From Pinibacter aurantiacus (GTDB lineage: Bacteria > Bacteroidota > Bacteroidia > Chitinophagales > Chitinophagaceae), in the NCBI RefSeq assembly GCF_019130065.1, contig NZ_JAHSPG010000004.1, positions 62,001-126,000 of the forward strand: a stretch of DNA of 64,000 nt, written 5' to 3'. Shown piece by piece: positions 20,178 to 29,921 of the stretch. Position 1 is the stretch's first letter; the number at the start of each line of letters is the position of its first letter. A program made the translations under genes and the position numbers. The notes beneath the pieces are model-generated. The model worked only from the letters and a program-made list of their open reading frames with translations. It did not search any database and had not been told where the DNA came from.

Positions 20178-21290
20178 TTATTTAATCTGCTCTTGGTATG
20201 CTTTTACTTTCGCCTCGAAATCTGTAATCGTATAGTCGAATACCCGGCCCCCAAATTTGGGATCTTTTACTTCGATCTTAGCAAGTTCAACAGCCTTTTG
20301 CTGTGTTTCAACTGCTGCCTTGAAATCACCAGCCTTACTGTAAGACAAAGCCGCCTTATCCAAAATGAGACAATTCGTTTGTTTGACAGAAAGAAAACTT
20401 TCAGCGGCAAGCAGATAAGCATCCTTGGAATATCCGTTCTCATCACAAATAGTGGAACCAACCATTGTAGCATAACCATTCTGCTTCGAAAGCTCACGGC
20501 CATATTCAAGTGCTTCCTTTTCTCTTTTTGCAAGAAAAAGAATTTTCATTTTTTCTACCTTTAAAACCATCTGGAGCTGTGGAACTTTAACTGCGTTCTC
20601 CTCCGCTAATTTAAGCGCCAGATCATAGTTTTTCGCCGCTTCTGCTTGTTGGACTTCCGTATAACCGGCCCTGATCCGTTCTGCCATTTCCCTGGTCTCG
20701 CTGGCCTTCGCTTCTGATTCTTTTTTATTAACGGAAATGTCAAATGTTCCTTTTACCACTCCATCCATTACTTTGTCCAATTCAACTGGGTTGCCAATCC
20801 AAAGGACTTTACCATTTTTGATTACAAAGGTTTGTGGGATACCTTCAAGACCCGCTGCCCTAAGCCAGTTGCGACTCATCTCCTCTTCATTGTTGTCAGC
20901 AATCACGTTATAACTCATTCGATTGGCGCTGCTGTTAACAAATCGCATAATACTAGGGAGATAATCTTCGTACTTTTTCTTTTCTGAGGAATGTGCACCT
21001 TCCCACACATTACAACCAATAAAAACGGCTTGTTCTTTATACTTTTCCTGTAATTCAGATAAATGCGGCATAGCTGCAATGCAAGGTCCGCACCATGTTG
21101 CCCAGAACTCAACGACGTAAATTTTATCTCCATTCAATGAGGATACAGGATTTCCTTTTATCCATTTCGAATACTTCAGTTCAGGAGCCAGATCACACAC
21201 TCTTAAAGTGATTTGATTTTGCGCATATCCAATACCGATAGATAAAAAGAAGGTCAAGAGAAATACAATTGACAGTTTCAATTTTTGCAT
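20178..21290 (-). CDS. TlpA/ResA-family exported thioredoxin-like protein (tandem paralogue)
   Basis: The 370-residue protein has a signal peptide (MQKLKLSIVFLLTFFLSIGI) and a thioredoxin domain with FWATWCGPCIAAMPHL (Cys near 66 and 69) and EGIPQTFVIKNGKVLWIG. A C-terminal helical repeat region begins near residue 200 (AEAAKNYDLALKLAEENA). The architecture is the same as the neighbour at 19007, with a diverged sequence, so the pair comes from an old duplication. It follows susD by 54 bp in the same direction and is probably co-transcribed with it. Confidence 0.9.
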   Translation of the reverse strand: MQKLKLSIVFLLTFFLSIGIGYAQNQITLRVCDLAPELKYSKWIKGNPVSSLNGDKIYVVEFWATWCGPCIAAMPHLSELQEKYKEQAVFIGCNVWEGAHSSEKKKYEDYLPSIMRFVNSSANRMSYNVIADNNEEEMSRNWLRAAGLEGIPQTFVIKNGKVLWIGNPVELDKVMDGVVKGTFDISVNKKESEAKASETREMAERIRAGYTEVQQAEAAKNYDLALKLAEENAVKVPQLQMVLKVEKMKILFLAKREKEALEYGRELSKQNGYATMVGSTICDENGYSKDAYLLAAESFLSVKQTNCLILDKAALSYSKAGDFKAAVETQQKAVELAKIEVKDPKFGGRVFDYTITDFEAKVKAYQEQIK

Positions 21291-21344
21291 ACTATTTACG
21301 TTTTCTATTTCGTACTTGTTTTGTATTTGCCAGGGGTAGAAGGG

Positions 21345-22757
21345 TTAAAAGTTTTGCTTAAGACTAGGGTTATAATCCGTTGCATTTTTAGGAAATGGGA
21401 ATATCCAGAGACTCGATCCTGGAGAAAGCGTATACGTCTTACCACTCACGGTTCTTGTGACCGTAACTTTATACTTCCCTTCTGCATTCCATCTTTTCAG
21501 GTCTACAAAATTCCTCCAGGTATATAAAAATTCGATTCGATCTGTTTTTTGCAGGTAATTCATTGCGTCGGCCTCGTTATTCGCGCTTTTTGGAGTGAAC
21601 GGATAAATACGACGCTTCCTAACTTCATTTACGGCATCCATCCCTTCGCTGAAATTGCCCAAACGAATAAGACATTCTGCCTTCATTAAGTAAAGATCAG
21701 AAACGGTCATGCCTGCAGAGTTTTGTTGATATGCCCCGACCGATAAAAACATGGGCACTCCGGGGATGCCAGACAAAATTTGACCATATAAATAATTGTA
21801 AGTAGGAGTCGAATCTTTGATGATATTTCCGGGCTCATAATAATTGCTCAAAATTTCCAGGCTTGGTGAAAAAGTGGTTGGAAAAGATTTTCCATAGTAC
21901 GCATATAAAAGATTATCAGGAGCGTTAAGCCCATCCCTTGATACAGGTAACCCCTGTCCCCCACTTTTGGTGGATAAAAATGGACGGTGGTCCTCAAGCA
22001 CGTTGTTATAGGTCAATGCTTTTTCCACCGCCGTCAATGCGTCAGTGTAGTTACGCATGGATAACAAAATCCGGGCTTTGACAGCATAGGCAAAACCATT
22101 CCCGATTCGCATGCTATTCTGCGGCTTATCCGGCAGCGAATTCAATGTTAGCCCGGCATCAATATCAGCCAAAAGGTTTTTGTATACTTCTTCAACAGAA
22201 ACCTTGGCATTTACTTTCCCAAGGTCAAAATCCGTTACGTAAGGTATGCCACCATCCTTGGAAGCACTTGCAGGATCATAGGCTTTGGCAAATATGTTCA
22301 CAAGAAGATAATGCATATAGGCCCTCAAAATGTAGGCTTCAGCTTTCAACTGTTTGCCTTTAATTTTATCCCCGCTTGCGTTATCAACATTTGCGATCAC
22401 AATGTTCGATACGTTTGCAATGACTGAATACAGACCCTGGTAAACAGGATCCGTGGTAGTTAAGCTAATTCTATCAACTGTAGTATCGTATGTCACATAC
22501 AAATAGTTAAGATCTCTGGCAGTACCATTAATTATGTTAGGTACGTTTACAGCCTGGGGATACATATCATTGATTAAAATTGACTCATTCATGAAGTTAA
22601 ACTTATTACCTGCATAGTCATAATTAAGTAACAAATCAAGATCGACAATCCTGTTAAGCAGGTTTTTGCCTTTGGGTGTAATGTCTGTGTATTTGCTGCA
22701 ACTTGCTATGAACATCATGCCTATAGCAATAATAACAACGCTTATGTTCTTTATCAT
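21345..22757 (-). CDS. SusD/RagB-family outer-membrane lipoprotein
   Basis: The 470-residue protein has lipobox Cys20 (FIASCSK). SusD features include KGKQLKAEAYILRAYMHYLL, AYAVKARILLSMRNYTDAL, DLYLMKAECLIRLGNFSEGM and the C-terminal WRNFVDLKRWN. It is shorter than the carbohydrate-type SusD proteins at the left of the window, as is common for SusD proteins paired with FecR-controlled SusC. It sits 12 bp downstream of its susC and upstream of two TlpA genes. The substrate is unknown; peptides or metal complexes are as plausible as glycans. Confidence 0.92.
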   Translation of the reverse strand: MIKNISVVIIAIGMMFIASCSKYTDITPKGKNLLNRIVDLDLLLNYDYAGNKFNFMNESILINDMYPQAVNVPNIINGTARDLNYLYVTYDTTVDRISLTTTDPVYQGLYSVIANVSNIVIANVDNASGDKIKGKQLKAEAYILRAYMHYLLVNIFAKAYDPASASKDGGIPYVTDFDLGKVNAKVSVEEVYKNLLADIDAGLTLNSLPDKPQNSMRIGNGFAYAVKARILLSMRNYTDALTAVEKALTYNNVLEDHRPFLSTKSGGQGLPVSRDGLNAPDNLLYAYYGKSFPTTFSPSLEILSNYYEPGNIIKDSTPTYNYLYGQILSGIPGVPMFLSVGAYQQNSAGMTVSDLYLMKAECLIRLGNFSEGMDAVNEVRKRRIYPFTPKSANNEADAMNYLQKTDRIEFLYTWRNFVDLKRWNAEGKYKVTVTRTVSGKTYTLSPGSSLWIFPFPKNATDYNPSLKQNF

Positions 22758-22769
22758 ACAAGTAAAAAG

Positions 22770-25700
22770 TTAAAAGTTAATATTAAAGCCTCCGACATAT
22801 GAGGTGGTTAAAGGAAAGCTGCCGGTTTCTGTATCTACATGGACATCTTTCTGTTTAACCCAAATAGCCCTGGGATTATTTACCTGCAATCTTAATTGCG
22901 CTCCGGTTGACTTAAGTTTTGATGTTATAGCAACAGGAAAATCATACGCAAGAATGATGTTTCTGATTTTTATAAAATCAGCTGGCCTTACCAGAAAATC
23001 TGAATAGGGCATTTGAGTATTTGCAAGGCCTGTCCTATAATATTGTCCACTACCAGGCACATCAGTATTTTTATTTGTTGGTGTCCAACTGTCAAGTAAA
23101 TAGGAAGGCAACGCTGCATAATAAGGCGTTTGATAAGGCGTAGGTGATTGTCTTGCCCTCAAATAATGACCAGCATAATAAACCATGTAGATATTTAAAC
23201 TAAATCCTTTGTAACGAATATCATTATTGAATGCTATAGCAGTTTTCGGATCTGTCCCCCCGGAATATACGAGTGCATTGATATCCTTACTTCCTAATTG
23301 TACAGAAGTTTTCTGACCTGCAGCATTATACCACTGTGCCTGCCCTACACTGTCCAAACCTGCATATTGATAGGAATAAAGTGCGTGTACGGGATATCCG
23401 GTTTTATATCCGATACCGGTAGCTAAATCTATCGGATTTGTAGTAGCTTCATCTACATAGGTAATCTTATTTTTATTGAATGATGCAACGACACCGGTAC
23501 TCCAACGAAAATCATTAAACTTGGAAGGTTTTACCCAGTCGTATGTGACACCTAATTCAAAACCATTATTGGTCATACTTGCATTATTGATAACCATACT
23601 GGTGAACCCTTCAGAAGGATCCAATCGTTTTTTGGCAAATAGGTCGGTTCCTTTTTTGATGTACCAATCAATTGCACCACGTAAGCGATTGTTGAACAAA
23701 TAAAAATCGATTCCAAGGTTTGAAGTAGCCGTCTTTTCCCATCTCAATTGAGGATTAGGAGGTGAGGTAACAGTAGCATTCGGTAACTGGGTATCGCTGT
23801 TAACGCCAGTTGTGGCAGTTAGAACGCTAGGTGTTGTCGGGTCAATATTACCAGTGAGCCCATAAGAAGCTCGCAGTTTTAATAAATTAATAGCGCTAAC
23901 GTTCCGAAGGAAATTTTCTTTTGACAATATCCATGCGGCGCCAACAGACCACAACGGGCGCCCTCGGTATTTTTTATCTGCACCGAATAAATCGGCATAA
24001 TCCTTTCTGATAGAGCCAAACAGGCTGTACCTGGAATCATACACATAGGATAAATTCGCGTAAGCCGACGAATACCGGTGCTTAACGTCGTTGATCAATC
24101 CCATTGAATCAACAATATCCGGATAATCGAATGCCTGCGGTGAATATGCGGGATTTAAAAAGGTTGATGTGACATTATAAAGACTTCCAAAATTCACAGT
24201 GTTCGTGGATTGCGTTTGTAACTGGTCATCATATCCTAACAACAAACCTTTGGTACCATACGTACGTGCTTGCCGAAATTCAGTTCCTGCTAAAACTGAC
24301 AGGTAATGTTTTTCAAAATTCTTGCTATATGTGGCTTGTGCTCTTCCGGTATAACTAGGACTCTTCACCTGGGTAGAGGTTAATCTACCACCCTGCGGCA
24401 ATAAATTTGTATAGGTATAATTGCCGTTGCTGCCGGACCTGGTAGTATATACATCCTGTAACCATCTCATCGAATAACTACCCGCTTCAGAATAGGCAGA
24501 TGCGTCACCTCTGTTGTCTTCATACTGAAACATTGGGTTAAAGGTTAAACCTGGAAGAATCTTAAAATTCAGGTTCAAATAATATCTTGTATTTAGAAGC
24601 GATGTGTTGTAATAATCTCTTTCTAATTCATCAAGATGATTAAAGGCTAATGAATAAAGTTTAGGGGTTGTTTCTGTGATCGTGTTATATTCGTTGAACT
24701 GATTTGTTCTGTAATAAGCTCTGCTTCCATCCGTATTAAAGAGATTGATATAAGAAGGTACGGTAAATGGATTGAGGGCAAAGGTATTGTTGTGGGCCCT
24801 GCCTTTTCCAATAACAGTATTGATACCGTACTCTGCATCCAACCATTTGCCAATCGAATAGTTACCTTTATAAAATAAATTTAACTGCCTGTTATATGAA
24901 TTTATCATCCCCTCATTGGAAGTCTTATAATTCACCACCAAATTTGATTGAGATCTTCCATTATTAGTACGCAGTGCAATGTTATATTGCTGAAGTATCA
25001 AATTTTCCAAGGCATTGTCCTTGTATTCCTGGGGAAAATTATTTTTACGATATTGATTCAGTAAAGCATCAAGTTGGTTCTTTGTAAAATTGGAAGGATC
25101 CTTTCGTTGTCGAAAATAGGCATACTGAACTGGACTTATGGGTGCCCCCTGTTGAATATAACTTTCTAAAGTAGTAATAGGATTTGCAACGGTTCCGCTT
25201 GCGCCATCAAACCACCATTGATAATAATTACTTTCCCAATCAACCTGCTGGCTGGGAGTCATATAATTATAGTAGCTATAATCAGGTTTTTCATTATACG
25301 TTACATTACCGGAAACTTGTAGAACTGTTTTACCAACTTCTTTTGCACGCTTCGTAGTAATAACGATGACTCCATTAGACGCTCTTGCTCCATAGATAGC
25401 ACTTGCAGCGGCATCTTTTAGTACGTTGATGGTTTCAACATCGTAGGGATTAATGTTTGCCACCGACCCTTCAATCGGCAGGCCGTCTACTACTACCAAT
25501 ACATCCTTGTTCGCTTGCATTGTACTAACGCCCCGGATTGTTGTTGTATTCTGGTACCTAACCAAACCCGGAACAATGCCCTCAAGGTTATCTAAAATAT
25601 TTACAGCATTTCTTTTTGAAAGTTCTTTCGAACCAACTGTGGTTACCGCACCAGTAAGTTTTTCGCGATCAATATTTTGGTAACCGGTTGACACAACCGT

Positions 25701-26297
25701 AATCTCTTCAAGTCGTGATTCCATTGGTCTCAAACCCAATGTCATTGACAGGTCTTTGATATTTCTCTGGGTTATAACAATATTTATTGCCTGGTAGCCA
25801 ACAAATGATATCGCAACGACGTCATTTTCATTAACAGGTAGTCTTACAACTCCATCGCCTCCTGTAATTCCTGAAATTTTGCTATTCTTAACGCTTACAC
25901 TTGCGCCGACAAGTGCATGCCCCATTGTATCAACAACTTTTAGAGATACGATTGTTGCATTGGGATAAGCAGGCGCACTGCTAATGACGCTTTGATCCGG
26001 GGGATTATTTTTTTTTGGAGAAATAATTATTGTCTTATCGACAATTGAATATTCAAGCGGGAGATCTTTAATAAGAAGATCAAGAAATTCCTTTAAGGGC
26101 ATATTTGTAACGGAAATCGGCTTCAGGTTGGACAAATCACCTTTTTTTACAAACAGCAAGTAGCCGGTTTGTTTTTTAACAGTCGAAGAGATTTCCTTAA
26201 AACTCAGGTTACTTCCTGAAATTGTTACGGTTTGTGCAATAGTCTTGACATGCACACACGTTAACGCAAGTGCGAGCAAAAGAACAGTTAGTCTCAT
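22770..26297 (-). CDS. SusC-family TonB-dependent transporter with STN signalling domain
   Basis: The 1175-residue protein has a signal peptide, then an STN (secretin/TonB N-terminal) domain at about 22-92 (ISGSNLSFKEISSTVKKQTG, ISVTNMPLKEFLDLLI). A CarboxypepD_reg-like domain (about 115-190), the entry segment LEEITVVSTGYQNIDREKLTG, the plug motif KDVLVVVDGLPIEG...NVLKDAAASAIYGARASNGV and a barrel ending in GFNINF follow. STN domains contact a FecR-type anti-sigma factor; fecR and the sigma gene are just upstream, so substrate binding probably signals to the operon. The 178-bp gap to fecR may hold the sigma-dependent promoter, which I could not define. Confidence 0.95.
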   Translation of the reverse strand: MRLTVLLLALALTCVHVKTIAQTVTISGSNLSFKEISSTVKKQTGYLLFVKKGDLSNLKPISVTNMPLKEFLDLLIKDLPLEYSIVDKTIIISPKKNNPPDQSVISSAPAYPNATIVSLKVVDTMGHALVGASVSVKNSKISGITGGDGVVRLPVNENDVVAISFVGYQAINIVITQRNIKDLSMTLGLRPMESRLEEITVVSTGYQNIDREKLTGAVTTVGSKELSKRNAVNILDNLEGIVPGLVRYQNTTTIRGVSTMQANKDVLVVVDGLPIEGSVANINPYDVETINVLKDAAASAIYGARASNGVIVITTKRAKEVGKTVLQVSGNVTYNEKPDYSYYNYMTPSQQVDWESNYYQWWFDGASGTVANPITTLESYIQQGAPISPVQYAYFRQRKDPSNFTKNQLDALLNQYRKNNFPQEYKDNALENLILQQYNIALRTNNGRSQSNLVVNYKTSNEGMINSYNRQLNLFYKGNYSIGKWLDAEYGINTVIGKGRAHNNTFALNPFTVPSYINLFNTDGSRAYYRTNQFNEYNTITETTPKLYSLAFNHLDELERDYYNTSLLNTRYYLNLNFKILPGLTFNPMFQYEDNRGDASAYSEAGSYSMRWLQDVYTTRSGSNGNYTYTNLLPQGGRLTSTQVKSPSYTGRAQATYSKNFEKHYLSVLAGTEFRQARTYGTKGLLLGYDDQLQTQSTNTVNFGSLYNVTSTFLNPAYSPQAFDYPDIVDSMGLINDVKHRYSSAYANLSYVYDSRYSLFGSIRKDYADLFGADKKYRGRPLWSVGAAWILSKENFLRNVSAINLLKLRASYGLTGNIDPTTPSVLTATTGVNSDTQLPNATVTSPPNPQLRWEKTATSNLGIDFYLFNNRLRGAIDWYIKKGTDLFAKKRLDPSEGFTSMVINNASMTNNGFELGVTYDWVKPSKFNDFRWSTGVVASFNKNKITYVDEATTNPIDLATGIGYKTGYPVHALYSYQYAGLDSVGQAQWYNAAGQKTSVQLGSKDINALVYSGGTDPKTAIAFNNDIRYKGFSLNIYMVYYAGHYLRARQSPTPYQTPYYAALPSYLLDSWTPTNKNTDVPGSGQYYRTGLANTQMPYSDFLVRPADFIKIRNIILAYDFPVAITSKLKSTGAQLRLQVNNPRAIWVKQKDVHVDTETGSFPLTTSYVGGFNINF

Positions 26298-26475
26298 AAC
26301 AGTTTGGTTATTATCGATGGTTTAATATTCCTTCAAAATCAACTACAAACAACGAAGCCCCGGGATATTCGTGTTCCTGTATTGATCCAAAAAGAAAAGA
26401 ATTGCAGATGCTATAAAATCATTTACACCAAATAGAAAAAACATTTAGATTCATTTTTTCCAGGTTGTCAAAAAA

Positions 26476-27672
26476 TCACCTCAAAACAACAACTCTCCTA
26501 TTCTCTAATCTATAGTGTACGCCATATCTACTAAGCGTTGTTAAGAAATCTTGCAATGACATATCTCTTGAAATTTCACCTTCAAATTGAATTGTTGGGA
26601 CCGCACCTTCATATTCTACTTTGACATCATACCACCTTTCTACTTCTTTCATGATGTCAGAAAATGATACGCCCTCGAAATAAAATGTCCCATTTTTCCA
26701 GGCAATGACGCTCTCTATATTTACTCTGTTGCTGATCTTTAAATCATCTCCTCCGGCAATTGCCTGCTGGCCCGGCGTCATGACTATAGATGCTGATTTC
26801 CCACTTTTTAATTTATCAGGAGTTGTCCCTGGATTGTTTTTTTGGTCTGTATTCAGAGATATTTTTATCCTCCCATCAACGAGTGTCGTATAAATGGTAT
26901 TGCTTTCTACTTCGTAGGAATTAACATTGAAACTAGTTCCAAGTACATCAACAAATGCTTTGTCATTGACACTTAGACGAAAAGGGCTATTTGAATTTTG
27001 GGCAACTTCAAAATAAGCTTCCCCGCTAACAAAAACGTCTCTGTGAGTCTTACCGAACACAATTGGATAGCGTACAGTACTTGCAGCGTTAAGCCATACT
27101 TTTGTATTATCTGACAATGTAATTTGATACTTCCTTCCTTTAGGAGTAGTAATAGTATTGTAAACCAATTCATCGGAGCTTCCTTCATAGACCACCATTC
27201 CATTGACTATCCGAATACTGACGCCATGTTGTACCGCAAGGACCCCGTCTTTTACCGAATCCAGGCTAATTCGAGAACCGTCATCAAGGGTCAAAATTGC
27301 TCCGTCTTTACCCGGCTGGATGATCGCATTTTTAGCCACCATATCGGATTTTTCAGTACTCATTCTACCCTTGAATAGGATATAACTACCTCCCACAACA
27401 AAAGAGATGATAGCAGCGGCCCAACCCAACTTCCTGATAAAACTCATGCTACGAACCTTAGGCTTGTGCAGGATCTTCGCCAGAATCTGCTCCGATTTGT
27501 CATTTGGAATATCATGTTTAGTCTCATAGCCTTCCCATGCAGCCGATAGCAACTCCAGCAACTGACCATCATCGGACGCTGCAATATTCAATCTTAATTC
27601 CTCATAATCCTCCAGACTAATATCATTAGATAAATATCTTTCGATCAAGAATAAAAAACGATTCTGCTCCAT
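26476..27672 (-). CDS. FecR-family anti-sigma factor (inner-membrane sensor)
   Basis: The protein is about 398 residues. A cytoplasmic N-terminal segment is followed by a membrane helix near residues 85-105 (KLGWAAAIISFVVGGSYILF). The FecR domain has TPKGRKYQITLSDNTKVWLN and RDVFVSGEAYFEVA, and a C-terminal DUF4974-like domain has FYFEGVSFSDIMKEVERWYD. It relays a signal from the STN domain of SusC (22770) to the sigma factor at 27743. The ATG at 27672 is preferred over a TTG one codon earlier. Confidence 0.93.
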   Translation of the reverse strand: MEQNRFLFLIERYLSNDISLEDYEELRLNIAASDDGQLLELLSAAWEGYETKHDIPNDKSEQILAKILHKPKVRSMSFIRKLGWAAAIISFVVGGSYILFKGRMSTEKSDMVAKNAIIQPGKDGAILTLDDGSRISLDSVKDGVLAVQHGVSIRIVNGMVVYEGSSDELVYNTITTPKGRKYQITLSDNTKVWLNAASTVRYPIVFGKTHRDVFVSGEAYFEVAQNSNSPFRLSVNDKAFVDVLGTSFNVNSYEVESNTIYTTLVDGRIKISLNTDQKNNPGTTPDKLKSGKSASIVMTPGQQAIAGGDDLKISNRVNIESVIAWKNGTFYFEGVSFSDIMKEVERWYDVKVEYEGAVPTIQFEGEISRDMSLQDFLTTLSRYGVHYRLENRRVVVLR

Positions 27673-27742
27673 CAATTTTATTTGTACCTGTTTAAAAGAC
27701 GATTGCGAAAGAATAAATACCCAGTAGATAAAAATATTTTTT

Positions 27743-28345
27743 TCAAAAATAGAAGTAGCCGACCATCAAAAGCATTAGGTAGTTTGATGCATCGGGAAAA
27801 TGGGCATTAAAATATTTCCGAATATTTTCGAGCGCACGGAACATATGGTTCTGAACAGTTGAAACGGAAAGGCCCAGGAGATTGGCTATTTCTTCATGTT
27901 TGAGTCCCTGTTGTTGGTGAAGTTTAAATACTTCCCGTTGCCTGGGGGGTAACAGCTCAAGCGCCGTTTCAATAACTTTTTGTATTTCTTTCTTTAGTAA
28001 TGCGTCTTCAGGACTTTTGGTTTGCAGCTCTTGTTCACCCAACGCTGCAATAAAGGTAGACTCCCTTGAAAGTTTTCTTAACTGATCGATGGCATGGTTT
28101 TGTGCCATTCGTAATAGATAGGATGAAAAGTTATCAATTTCCCTGAGTTTGTCCCTGTTTTGCCAAACCTTAAAAAACACATCCTGAACAACATCTTCCG
28201 ACTTCGCCTCGGACCGGGTCAAATTAAATAGGAACCCATATAATTTACCTTTCCATGCATAAAATAACTGCCCAAAAGCCAACTCATCACCTTCAGCTAT
28301 TCGTTTAAGTAGCTCTCTCTCATTATAATCTTGAACTGTAGACAA
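27743..28345 (-). CDS. ECF (FecI-like) RNA polymerase sigma factor, TTG start
   Basis: The 200-residue protein has region 2 (DELAFGQLFYAWKGKLYGFL...SEDVVQDVFFKVWQNRDKL) and region 4 (LELLPPRQREVFKLHQQQGL, HEEIANLLGLSVSTVQNHM). It directs RNA polymerase to the downstream susCD/TlpA genes when FecR is triggered. The reading frame has a TAG directly before a TTG at 28345 and no usable ATG before mid-protein, so TTG is the only start giving a full region 2. The C-terminus has a hydrophobic tail (YLMLLMVGYFYF), seen in other Bacteroidetes FecI proteins. Confidence 0.92.
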   Translation of the reverse strand: MSTVQDYNERELLKRIAEGDELAFGQLFYAWKGKLYGFLFNLTRSEAKSEDVVQDVFFKVWQNRDKLREIDNFSSYLLRMAQNHAIDQLRKLSRESTFIAALGEQELQTKSPEDALLKKEIQKVIETALELLPPRQREVFKLHQQQGLKHEEIANLLGLSVSTVQNHMFRALENIRKYFNAHFPDASNYLMLLMVGYFYF

Positions 28346-28876
28346 CTATTCAGCAATTTATTTGGTCAATTCGCAAACTAGGCAAAAATCTCATAAATAA
28401 TTCATACAGGTGTAATAATGTACAAAATATCGTCACGGCCATTGATCGACTTACTATTATAAAATGTACAAACCGTTGTTATATAATGTTGACAGAAAGA
28501 AAATTGAAAATTTGCGAAACGGTATGAATTCAAATTGAGGTCAAACAATGAATGCCATTTAGCGAAATGAAAAAAAAACATTTTTAAATTTTCGAAAATA
28601 GCATCTTAATTTTCATTCAGTGAAGTTCCCTGCTCCCTGCGAATGACCTCCATTTTTGTATTGTTTGTTCATGGCTCAACGGCTTTAAGCCACGCATCTG
28701 TACGTTGAGTATTGAATAAAAAGCCATCACCGACCAATAACTTTTAAAACAACCTACCTAAACAAACAATTTGCCTTCATTCAAGAATTTCTATCCTTAG
28801 ATGAGACCATTCACTATTCTAAAAATTGCGGCGATTTGCTGGATGACGAAAATACTCATTCAATAGTTTTAATAGT
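28346..28876. other. Intergenic region before the conjugative-element genes
   Basis: This AT-rich stretch of about 530 bp has no convincing gene. A 10-bp direct repeat, AATGTACAAA, occurs twice (near 28417 and 28463) upstream of the sigma gene. No clear TAnnTTTG promoter was found for the sigma gene. The left end of the conjugative element may lie here, but no attachment-site repeat could be identified. Confidence 0.4.
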
Positions 28877-29128
28877 TCACAAATCTTTGCCGAAGTTAGC
28901 TGTCATCAGATTTCCGATTGTGTTAATCAATAAATTTGAATTTCCGTGCTCATCCATCCACAGTAACTCATGATTGCAATCAACGCAATGAATTTTCATA
29001 GATTTGATAGGTATGTCAGCAAGGCCATCCAAAAAATCAATTCTAATATTTTCAACTGCATAGTGTCCATCTTGCTTTTCGAAGTCAGCAGTATAGTAAT
29101 TATCATCGTATATAAAGAAAAGGCGCAT
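28877..29128 (-). CDS. Small hypothetical protein, 83 residues
   Basis: I do not recognise this protein. It starts MRLFFIYDDNYYTADFEKQD and contains a C-x-x-C pair (HCVDCNHELLWMDEHGN), which could be structural or bind a metal. Its residue composition is protein-like, with no signal peptide or membrane helix. It stands alone between the sigma gene and the structured region before ssb, and may be accessory cargo of the conjugative element. Confidence 0.55.
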   Translation of the reverse strand: MRLFFIYDDNYYTADFEKQDGHYAVENIRIDFLDGLADIPIKSMKIHCVDCNHELLWMDEHGNSNLLINTIGNLMTANFGKDL

Positions 29129-29400
29129 TTTGATATATTATGATTTAAGCGAGCAAACCTTCATTTGAAGAAATAGCGTCAGCACAATAAATTACGAAAA
29201 TTGGCCTGTAAAAGCAAAATCACCCTGAATGTGATGATCAACTTACCTCTTCCTTTATTCCTTATGCTATGATTCGCTTTTCACAATGGCGGTTCCTTTA
29301 TCATCTCAATCGAATTTCCCCCTCCTGCTTGATTGAACTTTTTTTTCCTGGTTAACTGTAAGGCTCATTATTAACCATATGCTCCTTCTGCTCCCTTATA

Positions 29401-29530
29401 GCGAAGGTATTATGCTGCCCTTCGAAAGCAAGGCCTGCGCTTTCGTTTCACTTCGCTTGCTCCTTCAGAGTTGATGCGGAAAATCTTCCTCCCGGTTGGC
29501 CGCCTTCGGCGTGCATGTTAGCGGGAGTGT
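29401..29530. other. GC-rich structured region (several hairpins) upstream of ssb: candidate ncRNA or transfer-related site
   Basis: Within 130 bp there are nested stems. GCGAAG (29401) pairs with CTTCGC (29451), and CGAAAGC (29423-29429) with GCTTTCG (29439-29445). CTCCCG (29489-29494) pairs with CGGGAG (29522-29527), enclosing GCCG-CCTT-CGGC (29499-29510). The surrounding 250 bp are more GC-rich than neighbouring intergenic DNA and contain no good reading frame. The position at the start of the conjugative module fits a structured leader, an ncRNA or part of a transfer origin. Function is unknown. Confidence 0.45.
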
Positions 29531-29683
29531 ATTCTCCTTCCAAGCCTTGACTTTCACGCGGTCAGCCTTAATGCCGGGTTGCTACAGGTTTGTGAACGAG
29601 GCGATCTAGCCGACATCTATAAAACAAATAGAAGAACTGGCTTTTACTCCTCATTAAACATTTACCAGTAAAACTCAAATGAT

Positions 29684-29893
29684 ATGTACAACAATAAGCA
29701 ATTATCAAAACTCATGTATCTATCATGGGAGATTCAACGCAAAAGACATATCACCCGCACTAAGGCACTTCTCTCCGCTTGGGCGATCCTTCAAAATGAA
29801 GACATTACCGTGTATCACTTAACGAGAAAGTATAGCCACACGAACTATCCCAACAAGACACAAACGCAGAACCTCACACTTTTCAACCACTAA
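29684..29893 (+). CDS. Small conserved-type protein upstream of ssb, 69 residues
   Basis: This basic protein contains LSKLMYLSWEIQRKRHITRT and KALLSAWAILQNEDITVYHL. It has no signal peptide. It lies 28 bp before ssb in the same direction and is probably co-transcribed. Small basic proteins of this style often accompany ssb in Bacteroidetes conjugative elements; a DNA-related role is a guess. Confidence 0.6.
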   Translation: MYNNKQLSKLMYLSWEIQRKRHITRTKALLSAWAILQNEDITVYHLTRKYSHTNYPNKTQTQNLTLFNH

Positions 29894-29921
29894 GCATTTA
29901 TTCACTTACAAATATACAGTT

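Noticed and set aside
28346-29683. tRNA gene or attachment site at the left edge of the conjugative module
   Set aside because: No cloverleaf-like sequence or matching direct repeat could be found by eye; the edge remains undefined.
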